64,000 nt of DNA, from the NCBI RefSeq assembly GCF_004005995.1, contig NZ_CP034767.1, forward strand, positions 3,946,501 to 4,010,500, written 5' to 3'. The notes beneath the pieces are model-generated. The model was not told the DNA's origin. It did not search any database and was given only the letters and a program-made list of their open reading frames with translations. This document shows positions 17,310-24,657 of this stretch, piece after piece (position 1 is the stretch's first letter; every line of letters starts with the position of its first letter). The stretch is from Devosia sp. 1566. GTDB lineage: Bacteria; Pseudomonadota; Alphaproteobacteria; Rhizobiales; Devosiaceae. A program made the position numbers and the translations under genes.

Positions 17310-17681
17310 CTAGTGCAACGGCCCCAGCACGCGCCGATACTCCGCCTCGGGGGCGCCATAGGCGTCGGCGGCAAAGGCCTCCAGCGCTTCGCGATCACGA
17401 ATGGCGATGAAGCCGCGCTCCGCACGAATGAAACGACTCCCTTCAAGGGAGTGGAGCGCCGTGGTGACACTGGGGCAGCGCACGGCCAGCATCAGCGCGA
17501 GAAAGTCGTGCGTGAGCGCCATCTCATCAGCCTCGGCCCGGTCGTGACACATCAACAGCCAGCGCGCCAACCGCTCGTGGACCGGGTGCACGGCGTTGGA
17601 CAGGGCCGTATATCCGGTCTGGATCGACAGCGTGTGCACAGATAGCGAAAGCATCTGGTGCAGGGATGGCTGGCTCGGCAC
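17310..17681 (-). pseudogene. Crp/Fnr-family regulator fragment lacking the sensor domain
   Basis: Encodes 123 residues that match only the C-terminal half of Crp/Fnr regulators: the dimerisation helix (about 5-30), HERLARWLLMC, then a winged helix-turn-helix with LTHDFLALMLAVRCPSVTTAL and a GFIAI wing. The cyclic-nucleotide-binding/Fnr sensor domain (about 120 residues) is absent. The frame upstream of GTG 17681 is closed by a stop at 17700-17702, and no sensor-like sequence appears in the other frames up to 18080. It is therefore most likely a 5'-truncated gene. Expression as a free DNA-binding domain cannot be ruled out. Confidence 0.7.
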
Positions 17682-18098
17682 GCCCCCAGCAATGCTGTGC
17701 TATCGATGACGTGACCGGCGCCAGCCATTTGCATCACGATTAAATGAACCGGCTGACCGGACCCAAGGGGAATGGGTCCAACTTGGTACGCTTGCTAATA
17801 CAAGTTGGTCCTATCGGGGCTGATGTGCTAAGACTGAGTTGATGACGCCTAGAGACGCAGCCGCCACAGGCGATGCTGCCCTGCTGCGTTCGCCATGAGC
17901 GGACGTCACTGCCCGATCCAGGCCGCTTTATACGCCAGAATTGCTGCACGAACCTGAGCGGACCGGCTCAGGCGAGACAATTAAACTGCAGTGCCCTGTA
18001 GCGCTTCCTGGCGCTATCAGCGGCACGGCAACAAGCGCAGACATGGCTTCGTAATTCTCGAGTTTGACTAACATAGTTCAATGAACAGGAGGTTGGCG
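17682..18098. other. Gene-free stretch with several inverted repeats
   Basis: About 417 bp without a convincing gene. It holds perfect inverted repeats at 17759-17779 (7 bp arms), 17778-17808 (8 bp arms, 15 nt apart), 17953-17972 (CCTGAGC/GCTCAGG) and near 18000-18017 (TAGCGC/GCGCTA). Short frames here have no recognisable domain. It separates the truncated Crp/Fnr gene from the response regulator and may be a deletion scar. Confidence 0.5.
17759..17808. promoter_or_regulatory. Two abutting palindromes, operator-like
   Basis: GGACCCA (17759-17765) pairs with TGGGTCC (17773-17779), and CCAACTTG (17778-17785) pairs with CAAGTTGG (17801-17808). The inner sequence of the second, GTACgcttgctaATAC, resembles GntR-type half-sites. 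No complete regulator or start codon lies within 250 bp, so this may be a leftover operator. Confidence 0.3.
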
Positions 18099-18467
18099 AT
18101 GTCGGATGGTGCGGAACTGATGATCGTTGAGGACGAACCCCTGATTGCCATGATGATCGAGGAAATGGCCGATGAAATCGGCTGGCCGGTCGGGAGATGC
18201 CTCCACTCCGAAGCGGATGCCTTTGTTTACCTCAACAGCCACAAGCCTGCCCTGGCGGTGCTGGACATCAATCTGGGCCTGACCACGAGCCTCGGCATCG
18301 CGGCCGCCTGTCACGATCGCAACATCCCTGTTGTCTTCACCACCGGCTACACCGCCGCCGACGTGCCGACCCAATGTGGCAACGCCCCAGTGCTGGCCAA
18401 GCCGTTCTCGACCGAAGACCTGGCTCGAGCCATCAAGCAAGGATTGCAGCAACATGCTCATGCGTAA
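18099..18467 (+). CDS. Single-domain response regulator (receiver only)
   Basis: A 122-residue CheY-like receiver without an output domain. The acidic pocket VEDE lies near residues 9-12, the phospho-acceptor aspartate in LAVLDINLG near 55, the switch threonine in VFTTGY, and the conserved lysine in LAKPF near 104. ATG 18099 is preceded by AGGAGG (18087-18092) at six bases; the frame also has ATG 18081, which would include that ribosome site. It overlaps the following Crp/Fnr gene by 14 bp. No histidine kinase is nearby, so it would be phosphorylated by an unlinked kinase. Confidence 0.9.
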   Translation: MSDGAELMIVEDEPLIAMMIEEMADEIGWPVGRCLHSEADAFVYLNSHKPALAVLDINLGLTTSLGIAAACHDRNIPVVFTTGYTAADVPTQCGNAPVLAKPFSTEDLARAIKQGLQQHAHA

Positions 18468-19545
18468 CCATTCAGCCTCGGGCCTGCCCGCCATCGGCGA
18501 TGCTTTGGCCGGCCATCTGGGTTTGTTTGGCCCCCTAAGCCCCGCTGAGCGCACTGGGCTGCTGGCCCTTACGGGCTCCACGGTGCGGCTGTCGGCCAAT
18601 GAAGAAATCACCCAGCTGGGATCGCACGCTTCCAGCATCGTCGTGGTGCTCGATGGCGTGTTGCAGCGCTTCAACGACGATGCCCGCGGCAATCGCCAGA
18701 TCTGCGGGCTTTACCTGCGCGGTGATGCCCCGGGGCTGGAAACGCTGCAGATGCCGATCGCGGACCAGGGGCTTTCAGCCCTGGTACCCTCCATTGTCGG
18801 GCTCATTCCGCAGCGCAAGATGCTCGATCTGATCACGCAGTTTCCCTCCCTGCAGGGCCTGATGTGGCGCGAAACTTTGGTGCAGGCCTCGATGCTGCGC
18901 ATCTGGCTTCTTCGCAACAGCATCAAGAATGCCGCCGGGCAGCTCGCGCATCTGTTTTGCGAATTGCTGATCCGCGCCAAGGCCGCCGGCATTGCCCAGG
19001 GCAATAGCTGCCCCCTGCCCCTTTCGCAGCGCCACCTTGCCGAAGTGACCGGGATGTCGGTGGTGCATGTCAACCGCACGCTGATGGTGCTGCGCGCCGA
19101 CAATTTGATTGAATTTGCCAATGGCGTGCTGACGATCCATCGCTGGGACGAGCTGGCTGAAATCGGCGAATTCACCCCCGGCTATCTGCATCTGGGCGAG
19201 CAGGCTGCCGAGTTGGCCCCAGCGCGGCCCACCCCGGTGCTGCAAAGCCGGATTGAGGACAGTTTCGAGTTCATCCCCAGTCGCGCCCCTTCGGCGTCCG
19301 AGGAGCCCGACGCCTTCCGGCGCAAGGCGGCTGATTTCAAGCAGATGCTCAAGACCTGGTCATTTGTGTCCTCGGGCATCATGCGCGGGGAAGCTGACGA
19401 TCTGTTTGAAAAGCTCACCCGCCTCGCCAATGATCTGCACGAGTTGGCGGGCGATGCCCCTGAGCGCAAGGCCACGGTGGAAACGCTGACGAGCCTGTTT
19501 CACCGCGTGCAGCTGGTGCCCGACCGCAGCAAAAGCCAGGCCTGA
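18454..19545 (+). CDS. Crp/Fnr-family transcriptional regulator with C-terminal extension
   Basis: A 363-residue protein. Residues about 20-140 form a cyclic-nucleotide-binding-like beta barrel, 145-180 the dimerisation helix, and 185-235 a Crp-type winged helix-turn-helix (LSQRHLAEVTGMS-VHVNRTL). A normal family member ends near residue 245; this one continues for about 115 residues, with a helical, charged stretch (AADFKQMLKTW to FHRVQLVPD) I do not recognise. No N-terminal cysteine set for an FeS cluster is visible. ATG 18454 lies inside the receiver gene, so the pair is translationally coupled. Its stop codon forms the loop of the terminator. Confidence 0.85.
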   Translation: MLMRNHSASGLPAIGDALAGHLGLFGPLSPAERTGLLALTGSTVRLSANEEITQLGSHASSIVVVLDGVLQRFNDDARGNRQICGLYLRGDAPGLETLQMPIADQGLSALVPSIVGLIPQRKMLDLITQFPSLQGLMWRETLVQASMLRIWLLRNSIKNAAGQLAHLFCELLIRAKAAGIAQGNSCPLPLSQRHLAEVTGMSVVHVNRTLMVLRADNLIEFANGVLTIHRWDELAEIGEFTPGYLHLGEQAAELAPARPTPVLQSRIEDSFEFIPSRAPSASEEPDAFRRKAADFKQMLKTWSFVSSGIMRGEADDLFEKLTRLANDLHELAGDAPERKATVETLTSLFHRVQLVPDRSKSQA

Positions 19546-19556
19546 GGCCTGGCTTT
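19532..19556. terminator. Terminator hairpin with the stop codon in its loop
   Basis: A perfect 11 bp stem pairs AAAGCCAGGCC (19532-19542) with 19546-19556. The 3 nt loop TGA is the stop codon of the Crp/Fnr gene. A and T runs on either side allow it to serve the convergent oxidoreductase gene too. Confidence 0.8.
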
Positions 19557-19562
19557 GCGCCC

Positions 19563-20798
19563 TTAGCGGAAACGCGCAACACTGTAGGGCGTTGGATCCA
19601 CAAAGGGGGTCTCCCCCGTCATCATTTCGCCCAGGAGCCGCCCCGTGGCGGGCCCGAGCGTCAGCCCATGATGGGCATGGCCGGTGGCCAGCCATAGCCC
19701 CTTGCGCCCTTCAGGCCCGATTATGGGCTTCATGTCGGGCGTGCAGGGCCGCGCCCCCATCCAAGGCTTGGCATCGAGCCGCTCGGCAATGGGGTAGCCC
19801 TCGCGCGCATAAGGCTCGGCGGCATCCACCTGCACAGGGTTGGGCGGCGCATCGAGCGCGGCAAATTCCGCCCCGGTGGTGAGCCGGATGCCCTGGCGCA
19901 TCGGCACCATCAGGAAGCCCGCTTCATCAAACATCGGCATGGAGATGGTGGCATTGCCCCGCGGGCGGTAATGCATGTGGTAGCCGCGCTTGACCCCGAG
20001 CGGCAGGTGCCGCCCCAGTTTGCTCAGCAGCCCGCCCGACCATGGGCCCAGCGCCACCACCGCATCGCGCGCCTGGAGCGGGCCCTCGACCGTGTCGACA
20101 CTCCAGCCTGGCGCCGCTTCACGCAGGCTCAGCGCATCCCCATGCACGAACCTTCCGCCCAACTGGATGAACAGGCGCAGATAAGCCTGCGTCAGCGCCA
20201 ACGGATCGCGTACCGTCCAGGGCTGCGTCCAATGCACCGCGCCAACGAGCGGGGCAGTGACATGGGGTTCCTGGCTGCGCAGCGTTTGCTGGTCGAGGGC
20301 CTGGTGCTCCAGCCCATAGCGGCCATGCCCCTCGGCTTCCTCGAGGGCGGCGCGGAAACCCTTTTCGGTGCGGAACACCTCCATCCAGCCCGCCTTGCCG
20401 ATCAGGTCCCCGGCGCCCGCTTCCTCGATCAACGGCGCATGCTCGGACACGGAATGGGCGATGAACTTGGAATAGTCCTCGACGATCTTCTGATAGGAGC
20501 CCGAGCGCGACGCCCACCAATAGCGCGCAAGGAACGGCGACAACTTGGGCAGGTCGCGCCAGCGAAAGCGCATGTCGACGCTCTGGTTGCGGCCATAATT
20601 GAGCACTGTCACCAGCGACTGGGGAAACAGATGCGGCGCCACCCCTTCGCGCTGGATCAGTCCGGCATTGCCATAGGAGGTTTCCTTTCCAGCCTCCCCC
20701 CGGTCCAGCAGCACCACGGAACGGCCGCGCTTGAGAAGGTGAATGGCGACACTGACCCCGACGATCCCGGCCCCGAGGACAACGCAATCTGCTTTCAT
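19563..20798 (-). CDS. FAD-dependent oxidoreductase, DadA-like (DAO family)
   Basis: A 411-residue flavoprotein. The N-terminal Rossmann motif VVLGAGIVGVSVAIHL (residues 5-20) binds FAD, DRGEAGKETS follows as in D-amino-acid dehydrogenases, and the C-terminal FAD contact is GHAHHGLTLGPATG. DadA-type enzymes oxidatively deaminate D-amino acids at the membrane; related enzymes act on other amines or hydroxyacids. It is the last gene of the minus-strand sugar-importer operon, 42 bp after the SDR gene. Whether it acts on the same imported compound is unknown. Confidence 0.87.
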   Translation of the reverse strand: MKADCVVLGAGIVGVSVAIHLLKRGRSVVLLDRGEAGKETSYGNAGLIQREGVAPHLFPQSLVTVLNYGRNQSVDMRFRWRDLPKLSPFLARYWWASRSGSYQKIVEDYSKFIAHSVSEHAPLIEEAGAGDLIGKAGWMEVFRTEKGFRAALEEAEGHGRYGLEHQALDQQTLRSQEPHVTAPLVGAVHWTQPWTVRDPLALTQAYLRLFIQLGGRFVHGDALSLREAAPGWSVDTVEGPLQARDAVVALGPWSGGLLSKLGRHLPLGVKRGYHMHYRPRGNATISMPMFDEAGFLMVPMRQGIRLTTGAEFAALDAPPNPVQVDAAEPYAREGYPIAERLDAKPWMGARPCTPDMKPIIGPEGRKGLWLATGHAHHGLTLGPATGRLLGEMMTGETPFVDPTPYSVARFR

Positions 20799-20840
20799 GG
20801 AGAATTCCGACTCAACTCAATAATGTTGGCGATCCGCTGT

Positions 20841-21617
20841 CTAGACGCCGCTGGGGCGCATGCGGAAGTCGTTGCCCTCGGGCAGCAACTGACCACCATC
20901 TACGACAATGGTGGTGCCAGTGATATAACTGGCCTCGTCGGAAGCCAGAAACAAAAACGCGTTAGCAACATCGCGGGCACTGCCCAGCCGCCCCAGGGGA
21001 ATGGCGCTTTCCATATCGGCGATGAAAGCCGGGCCGCGATGCTCCTGCATCGCTTCGGTCAGGATATTGCCGGGCTCGACGCCATTGACGGTGATGCCAT
21101 AGGCGGAAAACTCCAGCGCCGCCGAGCGGATAAAGCCGTTGATGCCGGCCTTGGTCGCGGCGTAGTGGCCGTGGCCCGGGCTGGTGACATGCGGCCCGGT
21201 AATCGAGGAGGTAAAAAGGATCCGCCCCGAGCCTTGCGCCCGCATCGGCGCTAATGCCGCTTTGGCGGCATTGAACGAGCCGCGCAGATTGACCGCCATG
21301 ACGCGATCCCAATCGGCTTCCGAAGTGTCCTCGATCAGCTGCCAGGGATAAACGCCGGCATTTTGCACGATGATATCGAGCCGCCCATAGGCGGATAGTG
21401 CCATAGCCACGGCCGCTTCCGCATCGGCCAGCCGCGAAATGTCGGTGGCGATGAACTGCGCACCCAACTCCTCGGCCGAGGCGCGACCGGCCTCGGCTTC
21501 CCAATCGGCCAGAACGAGGTTGGCGCCTTCCTCGGCAAAGCGCAGCGCAATGCCTTTGCCAATGCCACGGGCAGCCCCGATGATCAGGGCCGTCTTGCCC
21601 GCCAGCCTGTCGCTCAT
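20841..21617 (-). CDS. Short-chain dehydrogenase/reductase (SDR family)
   Basis: Classical SDR of 258 residues. The cofactor loop is GAARGIGKG near residues 14-22, NAG motif QNAGVY near 85, and the catalytic triad Ser (FTSSITG), Tyr and Lys (YAATK) near 137-155. An acidic residue after beta-2 (LADWEAE) favours NAD(H). ATG 21617 overlaps the permease stop by four bases. Translational coupling to a sugar permease suggests a sugar or sugar-alcohol dehydrogenase starting catabolism of the imported compound. The substrate is not readable. Confidence 0.88.
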   Translation of the reverse strand: MSDRLAGKTALIIGAARGIGKGIALRFAEEGANLVLADWEAEAGRASAEELGAQFIATDISRLADAEAAVAMALSAYGRLDIIVQNAGVYPWQLIEDTSEADWDRVMAVNLRGSFNAAKAALAPMRAQGSGRILFTSSITGPHVTSPGHGHYAATKAGINGFIRSAALEFSAYGITVNGVEPGNILTEAMQEHRGPAFIADMESAIPLGRLGSARDVANAFLFLASDEASYITGTTIVVDGGQLLPEGNDFRMRPSGV

Positions 21618-22609
21618 GCCAATTGCTTTCTGATGGTTTGTTTGAGGGTATCGAGCAGCACCGCCGCCAAGACCAGAAGGCCATGGATGACCTGGGTGTA
21701 ATGAGCCGGCAGGCCCATGAGGTTGATTGCAGTGTTGATCGACGAGAGCAGCAGCACGCCGGCATAAACGCCGGGCAGCGAGCCTACGCCGCCCTTGAGG
21801 CTGACGCCCCCGATCACCACCGCGGCAAAGGCATTGAACAACATGCCGGCGCCCAGATTGGCGGTAGCCCCCGAGGTGCGAATGGCGAGGAGCCAACCGG
21901 CCAGGGCGGCAATAGCCCCTGAAAGGACAAAGGCTGCCATCAGCACCTTGTTGACCTTGATGCCCGCGCGAAACGCGGCGCCTTCATTGCCCCCGATCAT
22001 CAGCAGGTGACGGCCGAACCGGGTTTTAGCCAGGATGAAGGAAAAGGCCACAAAGCAGAAAATGGCGATGTAAGCGGTGAGGGGAATGCCAAGGACGCGC
22101 TGAATACCGAGCCAACGCAATTCGGGTGCCAGGTTCTGCGCCGAGCGGCCGCCCGACAAGGCCACAACCAGCCCCCGCACCCAGATAAAACTCGCCAGGG
22201 TGACGATGAAAGCATTCATCTTGACCTTGACCACGAGAAAGCCGTTGAGCACGCCGATAGCGGCGCCCACCAGCAGGCCGGCGCCAAGCGAGACTGGCAC
22301 AACCAGCCAGCCCGGTGTCAAAGTTATGCCAAGGCCGATGCCAGACGAAGCAAAGAGTATCCCCGTGACCATGGCGCTGAGCGCGGCGACCGATTCCACC
22401 GATAAGTCCATGTGGCCGGCGATGATCACCAGCGCCAGGCCAATGGACATGACGCCCAGAACGCTGGATTGCTCGATGATGTTGGCGAAGATGCCGGGCT
22501 GGAAATAGTTCGGGATAACAGCCGAAAAGATTGCCAGCACCGCGAGCAGCATGAACCACACAAGGTTATCGAGCACGAACTCGAGCGCTTGGCGTTGGCG
22601 AGGCGGCAT
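21614..22609 (-). CDS. Sugar ABC transporter permease, RbsC/FrcC-type (CUT2)
   Basis: A 331-residue inner-membrane protein with 8-10 hydrophobic segments of the ribose/fructose/xylose permease family. Family hallmarks are GHMDLSVESV near residue 65, GFLVVKVKMNAFIVTLA near 130, and the C-terminal GGVSLKGGVGSLPGV near 275. GGAAG precedes ATG 22609. CUT2 systems use one permease as a homodimer, and only one is present. Confidence 0.92.
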   Translation of the reverse strand: MPPRQRQALEFVLDNLVWFMLLAVLAIFSAVIPNYFQPGIFANIIEQSSVLGVMSIGLALVIIAGHMDLSVESVAALSAMVTGILFASSGIGLGITLTPGWLVVPVSLGAGLLVGAAIGVLNGFLVVKVKMNAFIVTLASFIWVRGLVVALSGGRSAQNLAPELRWLGIQRVLGIPLTAYIAIFCFVAFSFILAKTRFGRHLLMIGGNEGAAFRAGIKVNKVLMAAFVLSGAIAALAGWLLAIRTSGATANLGAGMLFNAFAAVVIGGVSLKGGVGSLPGVYAGVLLLSSINTAINLMGLPAHYTQVIHGLLVLAAVLLDTLKQTIRKQLA

Positions 22610-22640
22610 GGATGAGCTTCCGGGAGGGCTATGGACAAAG

Positions 22641-22665
22641 GCTCCCTCCCGATGGGGGAGGGAGC
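22641..22665 (-). terminator. Hairpin between binding-protein and permease genes
   Basis: A perfect 10 bp stem, GCTCCCTCCC (22641-22650) with 22656-22665, has a 5 nt loop and no T run. It follows the binding-protein stop by 15 bp on the minus strand and would favour higher binding-protein mRNA levels. Confidence 0.6.
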
Positions 22666-22679
22666 AGAGGGTTCAATGG

Positions 22680-23720
22680 TTATTCAACCGGCGTGATCGG
22701 CTGTGCTGGCGGCTGCCCGTTGCCCCAGAAAGCGGGGTCATCCACATTTTCGGCGGTGACCGCGGCACCCGGAATCTTGATCGTGGGGCCCCAGTCTTCG
22801 ACCGTCACCGCTGAAGTCAGCCCGAGCACATCATATTCGCCGGGCTCGATGGGCTCCTTGGCAACGATCTTGTCCATGAACATCGCCACCGCCGCAGCCT
22901 GCGCATAAAGCGGCTGCTCGACTTCCACCTGCATCCAGCCATCGCGGATCAGCTGCAGCGCAACCGGGGCACCATTGGAGCTCATCACCAGGACATCGCC
23001 AGGCTGCTTGCCGGCCGACTCCAGCGCCGCCACGGCCGCGACGGATAGATGCGCTGCGTGGCTGAAGACGATGTCGATGTCGGGATTGGCCAGCAGCTGG
23101 TCCGACACAATGGTGCCGGCATTGCTCGCTTCCCACATCATGGCGGGTTGGCTGATGATGGTGACCTCGGGAAAGGCTGCCATCTTCTCTTCAAAACCCT
23201 TCTGAATATCGAGGGTGTAGGGGTCACCGGGGTCGCCCAGCACCTGCAGCACCTTGCCTTTAACCCCGCCGTTCTTTTCGGTCAGCAGCCGCTCGACCTC
23301 TTGGGCGGCGACATAGCCAATCTCGATCGTGCCGGCGACCGAGGTGAAGTCCGAAACAGTAGAGGAAATCTGCCGATCAAACTGGATGACGGGAATGCCT
23401 GCCGCCCGCGCCGCATCAACGGAAGGCGCCAGGGCATTGAAGTCCACGGCTGCCAGGATAATGGCCGTGGGGGCTAGGGTGATAACGTCGTTCATCTGCG
23501 ATTGCTGCAAGTCGGTCTTGTTGTCGGCATTGAGCGTCGTCATGTCGTAGCCGACCTGCTCGAGGAACATTTCGAGCGCACTGACCGAGCCGGTCTGGAA
23601 TTCATCCAAGAGGGTCGGGACCATGTAGTAGACCGTGCCCTTGTCCTGGGCATAGGCCGGGCTCAACAAGGCCGCGCCACTCGCCGCCATGAGCAGGGTC
23701 GATTTCAGCAGTTTGTTCAA
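22680..23720 (-). CDS. Periplasmic sugar-binding protein, RbsB/FrcB-type
   Basis: A 346-residue periplasmic binding protein of the RbsB family (type 1 fold). The signal peptide is expected to be cleaved after SPAYA near residue 24. [24 protein letters not shown], compare the DPNA-type motif of RbsB, lies near residue 92, and the GDPGDPYT loop follows. The start is TTG 23720: AGGAG lies seven bases upstream, while the ATG four bases nearer opens a frame of only two codons. The C-terminal tail is proline-rich. Ligand unknown, probably a pentose, hexose or polyol. Confidence 0.9.
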   Translation of the reverse strand: MNKLLKSTLLMAASGAALLSPAYAQDKGTVYYMVPTLLDEFQTGSVSALEMFLEQVGYDMTTLNADNKTDLQQSQMNDVITLAPTAIILAAVDFNALAPSVDAARAAGIPVIQFDRQISSTVSDFTSVAGTIEIGYVAAQEVERLLTEKNGGVKGKVLQVLGDPGDPYTLDIQKGFEEKMAAFPEVTIISQPAMMWEASNAGTIVSDQLLANPDIDIVFSHAAHLSVAAVAALESAGKQPGDVLVMSSNGAPVALQLIRDGWMQVEVEQPLYAQAAAVAMFMDKIVAKEPIEPGEYDVLGLTSAVTVEDWGPTIKIPGAAVTAENVDDPAFWGNGQPPAQPITPVE

Positions 23721-23744
23721 AACATCGCTCCTCGAACCGGATCG

Positions 23745-24521
23745 CTACTGCCCCGCGCCCAGGGCCGGTCCGGATCCGGTCAAGGTTTCGCCCGTGATCA
23801 TGCCGATCACTGCGTCCGCATTGGTTTGACTGCGCGCCACATCGCCGGCCACCACGCCCTGGCGGATCACCACGATGCGGTCGGCAACCTGAAAAGCCTG
23901 CTGCATGATATGGGTGATGATGACGACGCCGATGCCCTGCGCGGCGACCTGGCGGATCATCTGCAGGCCCCGCCGGGTTTGCTCGACGCCGAGCGCCGCA
24001 AAGGGCTCGTCCAGCAAGACCAGCTTGCCGCCCCAATGCACGAACCGATTGAGCTCAATCGCCTGGCGCTGCCCGCCCGACAGATGCTCGACCTTGGTGC
24101 GCAGGGAGGGAATGCGCGTGCCCGCATCGGCCAGCGCCTTGGCGGTTTGCCGCTCCATGGTGGCTTCATCGAGCACGCGAACGCCCAGCACCTTGCGCGT
24201 CAGCTCCCGCCCCATGAAAAAATTGCCGACCACATCGATATTGGTGCAGAGCGACAGGTCCTGGTAGACCGTCTCGATCCCGGCGGTTTTGGCTTCGGAG
24301 GGGGAACGGGGGCGGAAGTCGCGGCCCTCGAACCGCATGCTGCCCGAACTGGCCTCCAGCCCGCCCGAGATAATCTTAACGAGAGTCGACTTGCCGGCGC
24401 CGTTGTCGCCCAGAAGGGCGATGACCTCGCCCTTGGCAATGGAAAAGGACACTCCTCGCAGCGCTTCCACGGCGCCAAAGCTCTTGGTGATACCATCGAG
24501 CTCGAGGAGAGGCTGGTTCAC
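23745..24521 (-). CDS. Sugar ABC transporter ATP-binding protein, single-domain FrcA-type
   Basis: A 258-residue ATPase with one nucleotide-binding domain: Walker A GDNGAGKST near residue 38, signature LSGGQ, Walker B LVLLDEP followed by FAALGVEQT. RbsA proteins have two such domains in about 500 residues; the single-domain form is the FrcA type of rhizobial fructose systems. GTG 24521 is preferred because GGAG lies seven bases upstream; TTG 24536 is possible. It is the first gene of the operon ATPase-binding protein-permease-SDR-oxidoreductase, and no regulator gene is attached. Confidence 0.88.
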   Translation of the reverse strand: MNQPLLELDGITKSFGAVEALRGVSFSIAKGEVIALLGDNGAGKSTLVKIISGGLEASSGSMRFEGRDFRPRSPSEAKTAGIETVYQDLSLCTNIDVVGNFFMGRELTRKVLGVRVLDEATMERQTAKALADAGTRIPSLRTKVEHLSGGQRQAIELNRFVHWGGKLVLLDEPFAALGVEQTRRGLQMIRQVAAQGIGVVIITHIMQQAFQVADRIVVIRQGVVAGDVARSQTNADAVIGMITGETLTGSGPALGAGQ

Positions 24522-24657
24522 GCGGCCACTCCGCAAGCCGCGACGAATAGGCAGTTCAACCTGCCAACCACACCATCTGCCGCGCCAACTACCATGCCGC
24601 CGTGCCCCCTCAATAGGCAGCAGACTGGCAGCGCCTAAATTTCAAGTCAATCGGCAA

